Part shown: positions 8,341 to 24,407 of the stretch, piece by piece | Position numbering within the stretch: position 1 is the first letter of the stretch | How the letters are laid out: every line of letters starts with the position of its first letter | Assembly (NCBI RefSeq): GCF_900186125.1 | Contig: NZ_FYBQ01000004.1 | Coordinates: 124,001-188,000, forward strand | From: Listeria goaensis | GTDB taxonomy: Bacteria > Bacillota > Bacilli > Lactobacillales > Listeriaceae | Length of the DNA: 64,000 bases | Direction: 5' to 3' | Notes under the pieces: model-generated | Databases searched by the model: none | Seen by the model: only the letters and a program-made list of their open reading frames with translations | What the model was told of the DNA's origin: nothing | Made by a program: the position numbers and the translations under genes

Positions 8341-9639
8341 TTATTTTGCAAAAATAGCTTCTAACCCTGTTTCATTAATAACTTCATTTGAAACACGTTC
8401 AATGTCTGCGCCTAAGCTTCTCAACTTACCATGGAAGTCATTATAACCACGATCCAAATATTTTAATTCCGTTACTTGTGTATAGCCCTCTGCAACAAGT
8501 CCAGCTAAAATGAGGGCAGCAGCAGCACGTAAATCTGTTGCCGCAACTTCAGCTCCTTGAAGCTTTGCAGGACCATTAATAATAACTGAATGCCCTTCAA
8601 TTTTCATATCTGCATTCATACGACGCATCTCTTCCACATGCATAAAACGATTTTCAAAAACTGTTTCCGTCATCACGCTAGTTCCTTCGCTAAGCATTTG
8701 AATGACCATCATTTGCGACTGCATGTCTGTTGGAAACCCTGGATGCGGCATTGTTTTAACATCGACAGCTTTTAATTTTTCCGGACCAATAACTCGAACG
8801 CCGGTTTCTTCTTCAATAATTTGCACACCCATCTCTTCAAGCTTAGCAATAAGCGAGCTAATATGTTCTGGAACAGCATCTTCAATAAAAATATTGCCTT
8901 GTGTAATGGCTGCTGCAATCATGAAAGTGCCTGCTTCAATGCGGTCTGGAATAATAGAATGTTCTGTTGCAGTCAATTCTTGTACACCTTCAATACGAAT
9001 AACTTCTGTACCGGCTCCGATAACACGTGCGCCCATTTGGTTTAAGAAATTGGCTAAATCAACAATTTCAGGTTCTCTCGCAACATTTTCAATAACTGTT
9101 GTTCCTTCAGCAAGCGTTGCCGCCATCATAATATTTTGAGTTGCACCAACACTTGGGAAATCTAAATAAACTTTTGCACCTTTTAAGCGGTCAGCAGTAG
9201 CCTCAATATATCCATTTTCGATTTTCACCGTGGCTCCCATAGCTTCAAAACCCTTCAAATGAAGATCTACAGGGCGTGAACCAATTGCACATCCGCCTGG
9301 AAGTGCAACTCGTGCACTACCTGTACGCGCTAATAAAGGACCCATAACAACAATGGATGCTCTCATTTTACGGACATATTCAAAAGGAGCATCAGATGAA
9401 ATTTCACCTGTTGCATCAACAGTCACAACATCGCCTTCAAACGTTACATCTGCTTGTAAGTACTTCAACACTTCATTAATTGTATATACATCCGATAAAC
9501 TAGGAACATTCGTTAACACACTTTTACCTTTACTCGCAAGGAGTGTAGCAGCAATAACTGGCAATACAGCGTTTTTCGCGCCTTCAACTTTTACGCTACC
9601 AGTTAGCTTTTTCCCTCCACGTACAATCATTTTTTCCAA
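8341..9639 (-). CDS. murA: UDP-GlcNAc 1-carboxyvinyltransferase MurA
   Basis: This enzyme transfers enolpyruvate from PEP to UDP-GlcNAc, the first committed peptidoglycan step and the fosfomycin target. It has the EPSP-synthase fold, [14 protein letters not shown] at the N-terminus, and the catalytic Cys in [16 protein letters not shown]. Gram-positives usually carry two copies, and murZ lies at 30.2 kb. The open frame reaches 9663, but a TTG at 9639 lies 8 nt after GGAGG and gives the family start M-E-K-M-I-V-R-G-G, 432 residues. Transcription looks monocistronic: DUF1146 lies 180 nt upstream and a terminator follows. Confidence 0.94.
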   Translation of the reverse strand: MEKMIVRGGKKLTGSVKVEGAKNAVLPVIAATLLASKGKSVLTNVPSLSDVYTINEVLKYLQADVTFEGDVVTVDATGEISSDAPFEYVRKMRASIVVMGPLLARTGSARVALPGGCAIGSRPVDLHLKGFEAMGATVKIENGYIEATADRLKGAKVYLDFPSVGATQNIMMAATLAEGTTVIENVAREPEIVDLANFLNQMGARVIGAGTEVIRIEGVQELTATEHSIIPDRIEAGTFMIAAAITQGNIFIEDAVPEHISSLIAKLEEMGVQIIEEETGVRVIGPEKLKAVDVKTMPHPGFPTDMQSQMMVIQMLSEGTSVMTETVFENRFMHVEEMRRMNADMKIEGHSVIINGPAKLQGAEVAATDLRAAAALILAGLVAEGYTQVTELKYLDRGYNDFHGKLRSLGADIERVSNEVINETGLEAIFAK

Positions 9640-9818
9640 AATATATCCCTCCGCGTTAGTCAAACTTCAAAAAATCTATTTTTAATTTAATTATATGGAA
9701 TTTAATACACATCTAAATCATTTTAACATCATTGCCACTCAAATATCAACATAATTTAACTAAAAAACAATCTATACTCTATGTTTATTTACCGATTTCA
9801 CAATTTCTAAACATTTCA

Positions 9819-10052
9819 TTAAAGTAATTGCGTAAGTTGCTTAAATGCTGATAAAAACTCTAAGAAGAAACTGCTTAATAAATAACCAATAACAATAGAG
9901 AGAATTGCAAATAAGAGCCTTGCTTGAATCACTCGATTTTTACTGATAAATTTCTCATACCGAACAGCTTGCAATGCCCAAAATACGATAACAATGAACA
10001 AGAGATGAGAAATAATGATAGTTGCTGGTTGTTCCATGACAACGTTGTACAA
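9819..10052 (-). CDS. DUF1146 family small membrane protein (YwzB-like)
   Basis: This protein of about 77 residues has two predicted membrane helices, one near residues 12-30 and one near 45-70, separated by a basic loop with QAVRYEKFISKNRVIQARLL. That loop is typical of the DUF1146/YwzB family found between murA and the atp operon in Bacilli. The open frame starts at a GTG (10061) that lies inside the ribosome binding site. The TTG at 10052 is about 10 nt from AAAGG and is preferred; an ATG at 10037 is the alternative. The function is unknown. Confidence 0.78.
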   Translation of the reverse strand: MYNVVMEQPATIIISHLLFIVIVFWALQAVRYEKFISKNRVIQARLLFAILSIVIGYLLSSFFLEFLSAFKQLTQLL

Positions 10053-10121
10053 ATTAAACACACCTTTATTAAGAAAATAAACACTTGTTCATCTTACCAA
10101 AAAAAGCAGTAAAAAGACACG

Positions 10122-10150
10122 AAAAAGCCCCATTTAATAATGGGACTTTA
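10122..10150 (-). terminator. terminator of the atp operon
   Basis: Stem AAAGTCCCATT / AATGGGGCTTT, with wobble pairs, followed by a T-tract on the minus strand, directly after the atpC stop. Confidence 0.82.
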
Positions 10151-10155
10151 CAGAT

Positions 10156-10575
<420 letters not shown>

Positions 10576-10578
10576 TTA

Positions 10579-12018
<1,440 letters not shown>

Positions 12019-12055
12019 TTACGGTTTCGCAGGTTAAGTCGTTTCAAATAGCTTA

Positions 12056-12934
<879 letters not shown>

Positions 12935-12966
12935 TCACCACCTTTTATATTCCAATTCGAAAAAAT

Positions 12967-14496
<1,530 letters not shown>

Positions 14497-14508
14497 TTAA
14501 AACGGGAA

Positions 14509-15554
<1,046 letters not shown>

Positions 15555-15607
15555 GTCTGTTTCACTCCTTTCCAAACATTCGCTAAAAACCTCGCATTTC
15601 GTTTACT

Positions 15608-15642
15608 CAAAGAAACGGGGTGAGATTCCCCGATTTTCTTTG
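15608..15642 (-). promoter_or_regulatory. stem-loop in the atpE-atpF spacer
   Basis: The arms CAAAGAAA and TTTCTTTG enclose a CGGGG/CCCCG stem with a two-base bulge and a 7-nt loop, about 13 bp in all. No T-tract follows on the minus strand, so it is probably not a simple terminator. It may set mRNA stability and help make more c subunit than b subunit. Confidence 0.6.
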
Positions 15643-15650
15643 ATGACTGA

Positions 15651-15896
<246 letters not shown>

Positions 15897-15920
15897 TTAT
15901 TTTTAATTTATACGAATTGC

Positions 15921-16643
<723 letters not shown>

Positions 16644-16660
16644 TCACCCCTCTCTTTTTG

Positions 16661-17044
16661 TTAACTTTTTTTTCTCCGATATAAGGAATAGAGTATGAAA
16701 TCTAAAAAGATGACTGCATAGGCAATCCCTAGACCAATTATCACGCTATAGATATGAAAGTATTCAGGAATTTGAGTTGCGATCATTGTCGCAAGTACCA
16801 TACTCCCCATTCTTGCTGTTGTTCCCATACCATAAAATCTTTTGTTTTCAGCCAGTGCCCTTGTCATTGCCTGCGTCCGTCTCATGAGCAGCCAGTAATT
16901 AAACCAGCCAACGATTAGTCCCAGTTTTAGCCCTAAGAAAATATGTACATATGGCGTGAGAAACCATCCAATGAGGCATAGAGCAATAAAAATAACAAGA
17001 TACTTCTGATGACGATGGTACATTCCTATTAGCGATTCTAACAT
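16661..17044 (-). CDS. atpI: ATP synthase protein I
   Basis: This 127-residue protein has four hydrophobic helices and the loop GWFNYWLLMRRTQ. AtpI is a non-subunit membrane protein that helps c-ring assembly. It is the first gene of the operon. The ATG follows AAAGGACTG. About 140 nt separate it from the predicted promoter. Confidence 0.9.
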   Translation of the reverse strand: MLESLIGMYHRHQKYLVIFIALCLIGWFLTPYVHIFLGLKLGLIVGWFNYWLLMRRTQAMTRALAENKRFYGMGTTARMGSMVLATMIATQIPEYFHIYSVIIGLGIAYAVIFLDFILYSLYRRKKS

Positions 17045-17192
17045 GTAGTTGCAGTCCTTTCTGTTTCAGTTGTATTTCCCAAATTGCTTCATCATTCGGA
17101 GCAAGTTGTAAAACTTTGTGAAAACAGACACATTTTACAACTATTTTTATTTCCTCGCGACACATGAAAGCCTTATCAGCGTGTCAGTTCTA

Positions 17193-17222
17193 AGAATACA
17201 ACAGAAAAAAGGGAAAAGTCAA
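17193..17222 (-). promoter_or_regulatory. atp operon promoter
   Basis: Minus-strand TTGACT (17217-17222) and TATTCT (17193-17198), 18 bp apart, form a good SigA-type promoter about 140 nt upstream of atpI. Confidence 0.75.
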
Positions 17223-17769
17223 TATACTTTCACAAAACCATCATATTCTTACTAGATAATAGTACCATAATCTAGCGAAGGCATAAAATATTTGACTGCG
17301 TTTTTGTTAAAAAAAGCTAAAAATCTCATTTACAAGGAATCTACCAAAAATAAACACCTCCGATTCGCTGAAAAGAACCGTGCTATAATTTGATTTCGTA
17401 TCGTGTTTATTTTCACAAACAACGCTAAAATAAAAAAAGCTTTCACCTATATTGGCAAAAGACTTCATTATTTTGCAAACAACGCAAACCAAAAGTTCTT
17501 TCCCAATAAAAGAACGGAAAAAACCATGATTCATCATCCTAATTATATAACGCCCAAGCATCCTCTAAATTCTGTCAGCACAAGTGCCGGCGGGATTCGT
17601 ATGAATGCTTTACAGCGTTCTATCCCTAGGTTAAATGAAAAGCTAGTTTTTTGGGCTCTCTAGTTTATAACATTGAACATCTTATCACATGTTCACCAAA
17701 ACCTCTAGTCAAATCTGATCATGTAACACATCTGTAACAATAATGCGGTTTCATTTTGTTTCTACATCA
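17223..17769. other. long intergenic region with no clear gene
   Basis: About 550 nt lie between the atp promoter and the mnaA terminator. Two small open frames on opposite strands (17403-17663 plus and 17307-17561 minus) lack ribosome binding sites and recognisable protein features. The ten-base word CAAACAACGC occurs twice, near 17416 and 17476. A minus-strand TTGACT lies near 17702-17707. A non-coding RNA is possible but not shown. Confidence 0.4.
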
Positions 17770-17794
17770 AAGCGACCACAAAACGTAGTCGCTT
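17770..17794 (-). terminator. terminator after mnaA
   Basis: Stem AAGCGACTAC / GTGGTCGCTT (10 bp with one wobble) just after the mnaA stop. The T-tract is weak. Confidence 0.6.
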
Positions 17795-17799
17795 AAATC

Positions 17800-18942
17800 T
17801 TATATTTTAAAATCAGTTGGGCGCTTCGTCCCATTAAAATGATGCGAAATTGCTTCTAAAATCCGTTTGGAGGCTTCTCCGTCACCATACGGATTGGCCG
17901 CTTGACTCATTTTATCATGTGCTTCTTTAGAATCGAGCAAAAGAAGAGCTTCCTTGATTAGCGATTCTTTTGCGGTACCAATTAGCTTTAGCGTGCCGGC
18001 TTCGACTCCTTCGGGGCGTTCAGTTGTATCGCGCAGGACTAGGACGGGAACGCCCATGCCAGGCGCTTCTTCTTGGACGCCGCCGGAATCTGTGAATACA
18101 AGGTAGGCTTTCTTTAAGAAGTTATGGAAATCAATTGCGTCAAGCGGTTCAATGAGGTGGATTCGGTCGTGGCCACCTAAAATCGCCATTGCTTTTTCGC
18201 GCACTGCAGGGTTTTTGTGCATCGGATAAACAAGCTCAACATCTTCTCTTTCCTCGACGATTTGGCGCACTCCTTCAAACATGCCTTGCATGGGGGCACC
18301 TAAATTTTCGCGACGGTGCGCGGTCATAAGAATAAGACGGTTGTCGCCTAATTTATCCAGAATCGGATGACTGTAGTTGTCTTGAACGGTAGTTTCCAGT
18401 GCATCGATTGCGGTATTCCCTGTTATGAAAATCGTTTCTTCTACTTTATTTTCGCGTAAAAGGTTTTCTTTCGATGTTTCTGTTGGTGAAAAATGCAAGT
18501 CAGCCATTACGCCCGTTAGCTGGCGGTTCATCTCTTCTGGAAAAGGTGAATATTTGTTCCATGTTCTTAGGCCTGCTTCAACGTGTCCGATAGCGGTTTG
18601 CTCATAAAAGGCTGCTAGTGCCGCCGCAAAACTTGTCGTTGTATCTCCGTGAACGAGCACGATATCGGGCTTTTGCTCGCGAATAACCTCAACTAGTCCA
18701 GATAGAACGCGCGACGTGATGTCGCTAAGTGTTTGGCCTGCTTGCATAATGTTTAAATCTACGTCTGGCTTTACTTTGAAGATTTCAAGTACCTGATCTA
18801 ACATTTCTCGATGTTGCGCGGTAATAACGACCGTCGACTCGAATTTTTCGGGTGCGCTTTCTAATGCTAAAACGAGCGGCGCCATTTTAATCGCTTCTGG
18901 TCGTGTTCCAAAAACACTCATGACTTTAATCTTTTTCATCAT
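17800..18942 (-). CDS. mnaA: UDP-GlcNAc 2-epimerase (non-hydrolysing)
   Basis: This 380-residue enzyme interconverts UDP-GlcNAc and UDP-ManNAc. It has the N-terminal motif VFGTRPEAIKMAPL, VHGDTTTS, HVEAGLRT, PFPEEMNRQ and the C-terminal SGGVQEEAPGMGVPVLVLRDTTERPE, all diagnostic. The product feeds TagA for the teichoic acid linkage unit. It would also feed the UDP-ManNAc dehydrogenase at 58.6 kb. It starts 14 nt after upp in the same direction. Two adjacent ATG codons (18942 and 18939) both fit AAGGAG. Confidence 0.95.
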   Translation of the reverse strand: MMKKIKVMSVFGTRPEAIKMAPLVLALESAPEKFESTVVITAQHREMLDQVLEIFKVKPDVDLNIMQAGQTLSDITSRVLSGLVEVIREQKPDIVLVHGDTTTSFAAALAAFYEQTAIGHVEAGLRTWNKYSPFPEEMNRQLTGVMADLHFSPTETSKENLLRENKVEETIFITGNTAIDALETTVQDNYSHPILDKLGDNRLILMTAHRRENLGAPMQGMFEGVRQIVEEREDVELVYPMHKNPAVREKAMAILGGHDRIHLIEPLDAIDFHNFLKKAYLVFTDSGGVQEEAPGMGVPVLVLRDTTERPEGVEAGTLKLIGTAKESLIKEALLLLDSKEAHDKMSQAANPYGDGEASKRILEAISHHFNGTKRPTDFKI

Positions 18943-18956
18943 ACAGACTCCTTAGG

Positions 18957-19586
18957 TTATTTCGTTCCGAATAAACGATCTCCTGCATCGCCCAAACCAG
19001 GTACGATGTAGCCTTCTTCGTTTAGTTTTTCATCTAATCCAGCAATGTAGATTTCCACATCTGGATGCGCTTTTTGCAAGGCTTTTACGCCTTCTGGTGC
19101 AGCGACAAGACACATAAATTTCATGTTTTTAGCCCCGCGTTTTTTAAGTGCATCAATGGCCATAATTGCGGAGCCACCTGTTGCAAGCATTGGATCCACG
19201 ACGATGAAAAGTCGTTCCTCCACGTCAGATGGTAGCTTAACAAAATATTCAACTGGCTCAAGTGTGTCGTGATCGCGGTATAGACCGACGTGTCCGACTT
19301 TCGCTGCTGGAATCAGTTTTAGAATGCCATCTTGAAGTCCTAGTCCTGCGCGTAAAATGGGGACTACGCCTAGTTTTTTCCCTACAAGTGATTTCGCTTT
19401 TGTCACTTGAATTGGCGTTTCCACTTCCACTTCTTCCAGTTCCATATCGCGCGTAATTTCATAAGCCATTAAAGTTGCCACTTCGTCAACAAGTTCACGG
19501 AACGCTTTTGTCCCCGTATCTTTATCTCGAATAATCGTTAATTTGTGTTGGATAAGTGGATGATTTAAAACATGTACTTCCGCCAT
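18957..19586 (-). CDS. upp: uracil phosphoribosyltransferase
   Basis: This 209-residue pyrimidine salvage enzyme makes UMP from uracil and PRPP. The PRPP-binding loop reads [11 protein letters not shown], and the uracil-binding C-terminus reads [12 protein letters not shown]. It is probably co-transcribed with mnaA from the promoter at 19628-19655. A terminator separates it from glyA. Confidence 0.97.
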   Translation of the reverse strand: MAEVHVLNHPLIQHKLTIIRDKDTGTKAFRELVDEVATLMAYEITRDMELEEVEVETPIQVTKAKSLVGKKLGVVPILRAGLGLQDGILKLIPAAKVGHVGLYRDHDTLEPVEYFVKLPSDVEERLFIVVDPMLATGGSAIMAIDALKKRGAKNMKFMCLVAAPEGVKALQKAHPDVEIYIAGLDEKLNEEGYIVPGLGDAGDRLFGTK

Positions 19587-19627
19587 TTTCTTCTCTCTCC
19601 TTTAAATTCAAAAATTACCTCTACATT

Positions 19628-19655
19628 ATTGTATCAGAACATCGCACGAGTGCAA
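19628..19655 (-). promoter_or_regulatory. upp-mnaA promoter
   Basis: Minus-strand TTGCAC (19650-19655) and TACAAT (19628-19633), 16 bp apart, with an extended TG one base before the -10. The promoter is about 45 nt upstream of upp. Confidence 0.6.
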
Positions 19656-19684
19656 TACAAAAAACTATTACTTTTTAACAAAAA

Positions 19685-19715
19685 AAAGAAGCAGACCGAA
19701 AAGATCCACTTCTTT
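19685..19715 (-). terminator. terminator after glyA
   Basis: A 13-bp stem with a few wobbles (AAAGAAG... / ...CTTCTTT) followed by a long T-tract on the minus strand, 8 nt after the glyA stop. Confidence 0.88.
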
Positions 19716-19722
19716 ATACTGT

Positions 19723-20964
19723 TTAAAGCTCCGGATAGAGCGGGTATTGGCTTGTTAATTCGCTTACCTGCGTTCCGACTTCCTCTAGGACACTTTCGTC
19801 CTCTAAGTTATGCAAGACCTTGGCAATAAGCTCACCGACGATTTGCGTTGCGGCCGTGTCAAAGCCACGTGTCGTGATTGCTGCTGTCCCAACACGAATG
19901 CCGCTCGTTACAAACGGACTTTCCGTTTCAAATGGAATGGCGTTCTTGTTGACCGTAATTCCAACGCTATCAAGCGCCTCTTCGGCTGCCTTGCCTGTAA
20001 TTCCCAACTGATTTAAATCAATGAGTAATAAATGATTATCCGTGCCGCCAGTTAAAACTTGAACCCCATTTTCCTCAAGCGTCTTAGCAAGCTGTTTCGA
20101 ATTTTCAATAATCCGTGCCGCATACGTTTTAAATTCTGGTTGAAGTGCCTCGCCAAAAGCAACCGCCTTACCAGCAATGACGTGCATTAGCGGACCACCT
20201 TGAATGCCTGGGAAGATGGCTTTATTAATTTTTGCTTCCCATTCAGCTTTCGCCAAAATAAGACCGCCGCGTGGGCCACGCAACGTTTTATGTGTGGTTG
20301 TCGTTACAAAATCGGCATATTCTACAGGATTTTGATGTAGGCCTGCCGCCACTAAACCAGCGATATGCGCCATGTCTACCATTAAGTATGCGCCCACTTC
20401 ATCCGCAATTTCACGGAATTTCGCAAAATCAATGGCGCGCGGATAAGCACTTGCCCCTGCGACAATCATTTTTGGTTTGTGTTCTAACGCTGTTGCTCTT
20501 ACAATATCATAATCAATTTGCTTCGTTTCTTTACTCACACCATATTCAACAAAATTGTACAATAAGCCACTAAAATTAACTGGGCTTCCGTGCGTTAAAT
20601 GTCCACCGTGCGCTAAATTCATCCCTAGAACAGTGTCCCCAGGCGTTAATACAGCTTGATAAACGGCCATATTCGCTTGTGCTCCGGAATGCGGTTGCAC
20701 GTTGGCATATTCAGCACCAAATAATTGTTTGGCACGATCTCTTGCTAAGTCCTCCACAATATCCACGTACTCACAACCACCATAGTAACGTTTACGCGGA
20801 TATCCTTCTGCATACTTGTTTGTCAGTACCGATCCCATAGCTTCCATCACTTGTTCGCTAACAAAATTTTCAGATGCAATTAACTCAATGTTATTTCTTT
20901 GTCTTCCAAGTTCTAAACGAATCGCATCAAAAACTTCCTTGTCTTGCTTTTGCAGATAAACCAA
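19723..20964 (-). CDS. glyA: serine hydroxymethyltransferase
   Basis: This PLP enzyme converts serine and tetrahydrofolate to glycine and methylenetetrahydrofolate. The PLP lysine is in [15 protein letters not shown], and other family segments are [11 protein letters not shown] and [13 protein letters not shown]. The frame starts at 20979, but a TTG at 20964, 8 nt after GGGGG, gives M-V-Y-L-Q-K-Q and 413 residues, the usual length. In B. subtilis several ywl genes lie between ywlC and glyA; here they are adjacent. Confidence 0.95.
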   Translation of the reverse strand: MVYLQKQDKEVFDAIRLELGRQRNNIELIASENFVSEQVMEAMGSVLTNKYAEGYPRKRYYGGCEYVDIVEDLARDRAKQLFGAEYANVQPHSGAQANMAVYQAVLTPGDTVLGMNLAHGGHLTHGSPVNFSGLLYNFVEYGVSKETKQIDYDIVRATALEHKPKMIVAGASAYPRAIDFAKFREIADEVGAYLMVDMAHIAGLVAAGLHQNPVEYADFVTTTTHKTLRGPRGGLILAKAEWEAKINKAIFPGIQGGPLMHVIAGKAVAFGEALQPEFKTYAARIIENSKQLAKTLEENGVQVLTGGTDNHLLLIDLNQLGITGKAAEEALDSVGITVNKNAIPFETESPFVTSGIRVGTAAITTRGFDTAATQIVGELIAKVLHNLEDESVLEEVGTQVSELTSQYPLYPEL

Positions 20965-21078
20965 TACGAGGACCCCCATCCTTTTTTTATTATAGTGTGA
21001 ATTTTTGTATTATCCATAATATTACTTGAATCTGGATGAAAATCAAGTATTTTTTGCGATTTTTTAGTAAATTTTGAA

Positions 21079-21094
21079 AGTGAAGCGTTTCACT
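21079..21094 (-). terminator. weak hairpin after ywlC
   Basis: Six-base arms AGTGAA / TTCACT with a 4-nt loop, followed by TTCAAAATTT on the minus strand. It is a possible terminator. Confidence 0.35.
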
Positions 21095-21118
21095 CAGAAA
21101 AACCGCTCCACAACTCAT

Positions 21119-22147
21119 TCAGTTAGTTAAGTATTTATTGCCAGCTGCTTTTTCTAAACGGTTCATAATCGCTTCACCAATTCCATCTCTGTCATATGGT
21201 TCTGCTAAAATGAGCGTTACGTCTGTATGATCAAAAAGACGTAAGCCGTCATATAAGCGTCTTGCGATATCTTCCATTTTTTGTTTGCTGCCGATTTTAA
21301 TTATATTTACGGACGCATTAATTTCGCTGGCGAGTTCATCTGAAACTAGCAAGCCAACACTTTCGCCATTTTCCTCAGCCTGTTTAATTTGCTCTTCCCA
21401 AAAAGCAACATCGCCTTTTACGAGATAAACTGGTGCTTCAGGGGCGTAATGGGTATATTTCATGCCCGGTGCTCTTGGGGTTTCTTCTTTTGTTTCAATA
21501 TTTTTAGCTGATTTCACTTGACCGATAACTTTTTCAATTTGTTCGATTGATACGCCACCAGGGCGCAAAATAGTTGGTATTTCTTCCGCAAAATCGATAA
21601 CAGTTGATTCTAAGCCTACGCCTGTGCTTCCGCCGTCAATAATGGCGGCAATTTTTCCGGTTAAATCTTCTTCTACGTGCCGAGCGGTTGTTGGACTTGG
21701 ACGTCCAGAACGATTAGCACTCGGGGCAGCTACTGGGCGCCCTGTTAGGCGAAGCAATTCTAAGCCTACTGGATGAACGGGCATCCGCACACCGACTGTA
21801 TCTAATCCAGCGGTCGCATTTTTCGCAATACTACCTTTTTTCATTGGCAAAATAAGCGTAAGAGGCCCTGGCCAAAACACATCAATTAATTTTTGTGCTT
21901 TTTTAGGAATTCGCTCGATGAACTCGTCCATTTGGCTCGCACTCGCAATGTGGACAATAAGCGGATTATCAGACGGGCGTCCTTTTGCTTCAAAAATTTT
22001 CTGTACGGCTTTTTCATTTGTTGCATCTGCTCCTAAGCCATACACGGTTTCTGTCGGGAATGCGACTGTTTCGCCGTTTCTTAGAAGCTCTGCTGCTTCG
22101 TTATAAATCTGTTTGCCTTGATCAATATTCCAAAGTTTCGTTTCCAT
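21119..22147 (-). CDS. ywlC: threonylcarbamoyl-AMP synthase (Sua5/YwlC)
   Basis: This 342-residue Sua5-type enzyme makes threonylcarbamoyl-AMP for the t6A modification of tRNAs. The N-terminal YrdC domain (PTETVYGLGADA, KGRPSDNPLIVH, RMPVHP, APSANRSGRPSPT) is followed by the C-terminal Sua5 domain from about residue 235. The open frame extends 29 codons upstream, but the ATG at 22147 lies 10 nt after AAGGAG. The region before it is the DnaA-box cluster. Confidence 0.93.
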   Translation of the reverse strand: METKLWNIDQGKQIYNEAAELLRNGETVAFPTETVYGLGADATNEKAVQKIFEAKGRPSDNPLIVHIASASQMDEFIERIPKKAQKLIDVFWPGPLTLILPMKKGSIAKNATAGLDTVGVRMPVHPVGLELLRLTGRPVAAPSANRSGRPSPTTARHVEEDLTGKIAAIIDGGSTGVGLESTVIDFAEEIPTILRPGGVSIEQIEKVIGQVKSAKNIETKEETPRAPGMKYTHYAPEAPVYLVKGDVAFWEEQIKQAEENGESVGLLVSDELASEINASVNIIKIGSKQKMEDIARRLYDGLRLFDHTDVTLILAEPYDRDGIGEAIMNRLEKAAGNKYLTN

Positions 22148-22281
22148 CTTTGAAAAACTCCTTTTTTGACTTCTATTCTCTATTTTAACCGTTTTAAAGC
22201 TTTTTTTCACCCGTCTAACTAAAAAAATCGGCATATTTCCGATGAAACTGGGAAATTACGCCAAATATAAAACTAAATTAG

Positions 22282-22529
22282 TTATCCACATTCTGTGGAT
22301 AATAATTTTGTCAATGGGGATAAGTTTTTGTGAACCTGTGGATAATGTTAATAAATGTGTTGATAAGTGGATTTTTAATATTAAAATTTGGTTAAAAATA
22401 TTTTTTTGCACAAATTGTTATCCACAGATAAAAATAAAATTTAAGACGCTCCTTCGCAGGAACGTCTTTATACCAACATATTTGAGCAAACCACAATGCG
22501 ATCTTTATTGTTAATATCTTTGTGGATAA
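22282..22529. promoter_or_regulatory. DnaA-box cluster
   Basis: Five perfect DnaA boxes (TTATCCACA or its complement) lie at 22282-22290 (+), 22294-22302 (-), 22337-22345 (-), 22418-22426 (+) and 22521-22529 (-, inside the end of prmC). Two one-mismatch boxes lie at 22315-22323 and 22358-22366. Seven boxes in 248 nt away from dnaA is far above chance. The region between ywlC and prmC is otherwise AT-rich and non-coding. Confidence 0.88.
22443..22468 (-). terminator. terminator after prmC
   Basis: Ten-base stem AAGACGTTCC / GGAGCGTCTT with one wobble, overlapping the prmC stop codon. A weak T-rich stretch follows. Confidence 0.7.
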
Positions 22530-23325
22530 CTACCTCTGCTTGTGGAAAACTTTTTTGCAATAATTTTTGGACGGCTTTGCCTTGTGCATAACCAATTTCA
22601 AGTCCAATCCAAAACTTTTCATTGACTAGCTGGGGTAAATCATTAGCGAGGCGCTCATACATTGCTAAGCCTTCGTTTTCGGCGAATAGCGCAAGCTCTG
22701 GTTCATTTTTCAACACATAATCGGACATTTCTTTTCGCTCGACTTCCGCAATATACGGCGGGTTGGCAACAATCATATCAAAAGTTCGGGCTGCCGCCTT
22801 GAACGTCGCTACTAAATCGGTCTGGACGAACTCCACTTTCGCTTCTAAAACTCGGCTATTTTTTTCTGCTACTAAAAGAGCTTCTTTGGATATGTCTGAA
22901 GCCGCTACAGTGAGGCGTGGCACGCTTTTTTTCAGCGCGACAGCAATTGCTCCACTTCCTGTACAAATGTCTAAAACCGTGCGTATCGCTTCTTTCTGGG
23001 CTACTCGTTCTGCAAGCAAAACGAGTTCTTCCGTTTCCGGACGTGGAATAAGCACGTTTTGATCCACATAAAAATCAAAACCATAAAATGGCGCTGTATT
23101 TAAAATGTACTGGACGGGCTCACCGTCTAAATAACGTTTAAAATCCGCCTGAAACTGCGCTTCGCTTTCAGCAGAAAGCCCATCCGAAAGGCGCGTCCAC
23201 AATTCTGACCTTGTGTATTCTAGGCGTGTTTCAAGTAAAATTTCAGCGGCATTTAAATCTAAATGCCGCTCTTCTAAAATTTGTTTTGCTTCTTTTAGTA
23301 CCGAAGAAATTGTTTTATTCTGCAT
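22468..23325 (-). CDS. prmC: release factor glutamine methyltransferase
   Basis: This 285-residue enzyme methylates the GGQ glutamine of release factors. It shows the SAM motif [13 protein letters not shown] and the substrate motif NPPYIAEVE. An N-terminal helical domain precedes them. The ATG overlaps the end of prfA by 11 nt, with the ribosome binding site CTGGAG inside prfA. It is therefore coupled to the gene for its own substrate. Confidence 0.96.
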   Translation of the reverse strand: MQNKTISSVLKEAKQILEERHLDLNAAEILLETRLEYTRSELWTRLSDGLSAESEAQFQADFKRYLDGEPVQYILNTAPFYGFDFYVDQNVLIPRPETEELVLLAERVAQKEAIRTVLDICTGSGAIAVALKKSVPRLTVAASDISKEALLVAEKNSRVLEAKVEFVQTDLVATFKAAARTFDMIVANPPYIAEVERKEMSDYVLKNEPELALFAENEGLAMYERLANDLPQLVNEKFWIGLEIGYAQGKAVQKLLQKSFPQAEVVIHKDINNKDRIVVCSNMLV

Positions 23326-24391
23326 CGTTTAAATGCTCCAGCTTGCTCGTTTGATCTTCCAAAATGAGCACATCGATAATTTCATCCAATTTCCCTTCCA
23401 TAATTTGGTCGAGTTTTTGAATCGTTAAGCCGATGCGGTGATCCGTCACACGATTTTGCGGGTAGTTGTATGTCCGAATCCGCTCCGAGCGGTCGCCTGT
23501 CCCAACAGCCGATTTACGCGTTGCATCGTATTCTTCGCGCGCTTCGCTTTCAAACTTGTCAAAAACACGTGCGCGTAAAACTTTCATCGCTTTTTCTTTA
23601 TTTTTAATTTGTGAACGTTCATCTTGCATGGACACCACAATCCCAGTCGGAATATGTGTTAATCGAACGGCTGACATCGTCGTATTGACACTTTGTCCGC
23701 CAGCCCCAGTTGAGGCGAATGTATCTGTGCGAATATCTTTATCTTGAATATCGATTTCAACATCTTCCGCTTCTGGTAAAATTGCAACGGTTGCCGTGGA
23801 CGTATGAATGCGCCCGCCAGATTCGGTTTCTGGGACACGCTGAACACGGTGAGCGCCGTTTTCGTACTTTAGGCGAGAATATGCTCCGTCACCTGTAATC
23901 ATGGCGATAACTTCTTTGTAGCCACCAATTCCGGTTGGGTTTGCGTCCATAATTTCTACTTTGTAGCCACGCGATTCTGCATAGCGACTGTACATTCGGA
24001 ATAAGTCACCAGCGAATAAAGCCGCCTCATCGCCGCCCGCCGCCCCGCGGATTTCCATAATAACGTTTTTATCATCATTTGGATCTTTGGGTACAAGTAA
24101 AAGTTTCATTTTTTCTTCGAGCTCTATTTTTTCTTCCTGCAAGCCAGAAAGTTCTTCCTTCGCCATTTCGCGCATATCGTCGTCGAGCTTTTCCGAAAGA
24201 AGCTCTTTTGTTTCCTCAATTTGACTCGTCACTTCTTTATAATGACGATAAGTTTCAACCGTTTCAGCAATTCCCGACTGTTCCTTTGACAAATCACGCA
24301 AACGCTTTGGATCAGATACAACTTCTGGATCACTTAAAAGTTCATTTAGTTCCTCGTAGCGGTTTTCCACCGCTTGTAATCGGTCATACAT
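23315..24391 (-). CDS. prfA: peptide chain release factor 1
   Basis: This 358-residue RF1 recognises UAA and UAG. It has the GGQ motif in [11 protein letters not shown] and the upstream run [15 protein letters not shown], and belongs to RF1 by context and length. It should not be confused with the Listeria virulence regulator that is also called PrfA. It lies 16 nt after tdk and upstream of prmC. Confidence 0.97.
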   Translation of the reverse strand: MYDRLQAVENRYEELNELLSDPEVVSDPKRLRDLSKEQSGIAETVETYRHYKEVTSQIEETKELLSEKLDDDMREMAKEELSGLQEEKIELEEKMKLLLVPKDPNDDKNVIMEIRGAAGGDEAALFAGDLFRMYSRYAESRGYKVEIMDANPTGIGGYKEVIAMITGDGAYSRLKYENGAHRVQRVPETESGGRIHTSTATVAILPEAEDVEIDIQDKDIRTDTFASTGAGGQSVNTTMSAVRLTHIPTGIVVSMQDERSQIKNKEKAMKVLRARVFDKFESEAREEYDATRKSAVGTGDRSERIRTYNYPQNRVTDHRIGLTIQKLDQIMEGKLDEIIDVLILEDQTSKLEHLNDAE

Positions 24392-24407
24392 ATTCTTAGC
24401 ACCTCAC

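Noticed and set aside
17403-17663. Plus-strand 86-codon frame in the atp-mnaA spacer
   Set aside because: No ribosome binding site, low-complexity product, and an equally long frame on the other strand.
22242-22514. Plus-strand 90-codon frame between ywlC and prmC
   Set aside because: It overlies the DnaA-box cluster and the prmC end, has no ribosome binding site and its composition simply reflects the boxes.
23315-24391. prfA as the Listeria virulence regulator
   Set aside because: The GGQ motif and length show release factor 1; the shared name is a coincidence.
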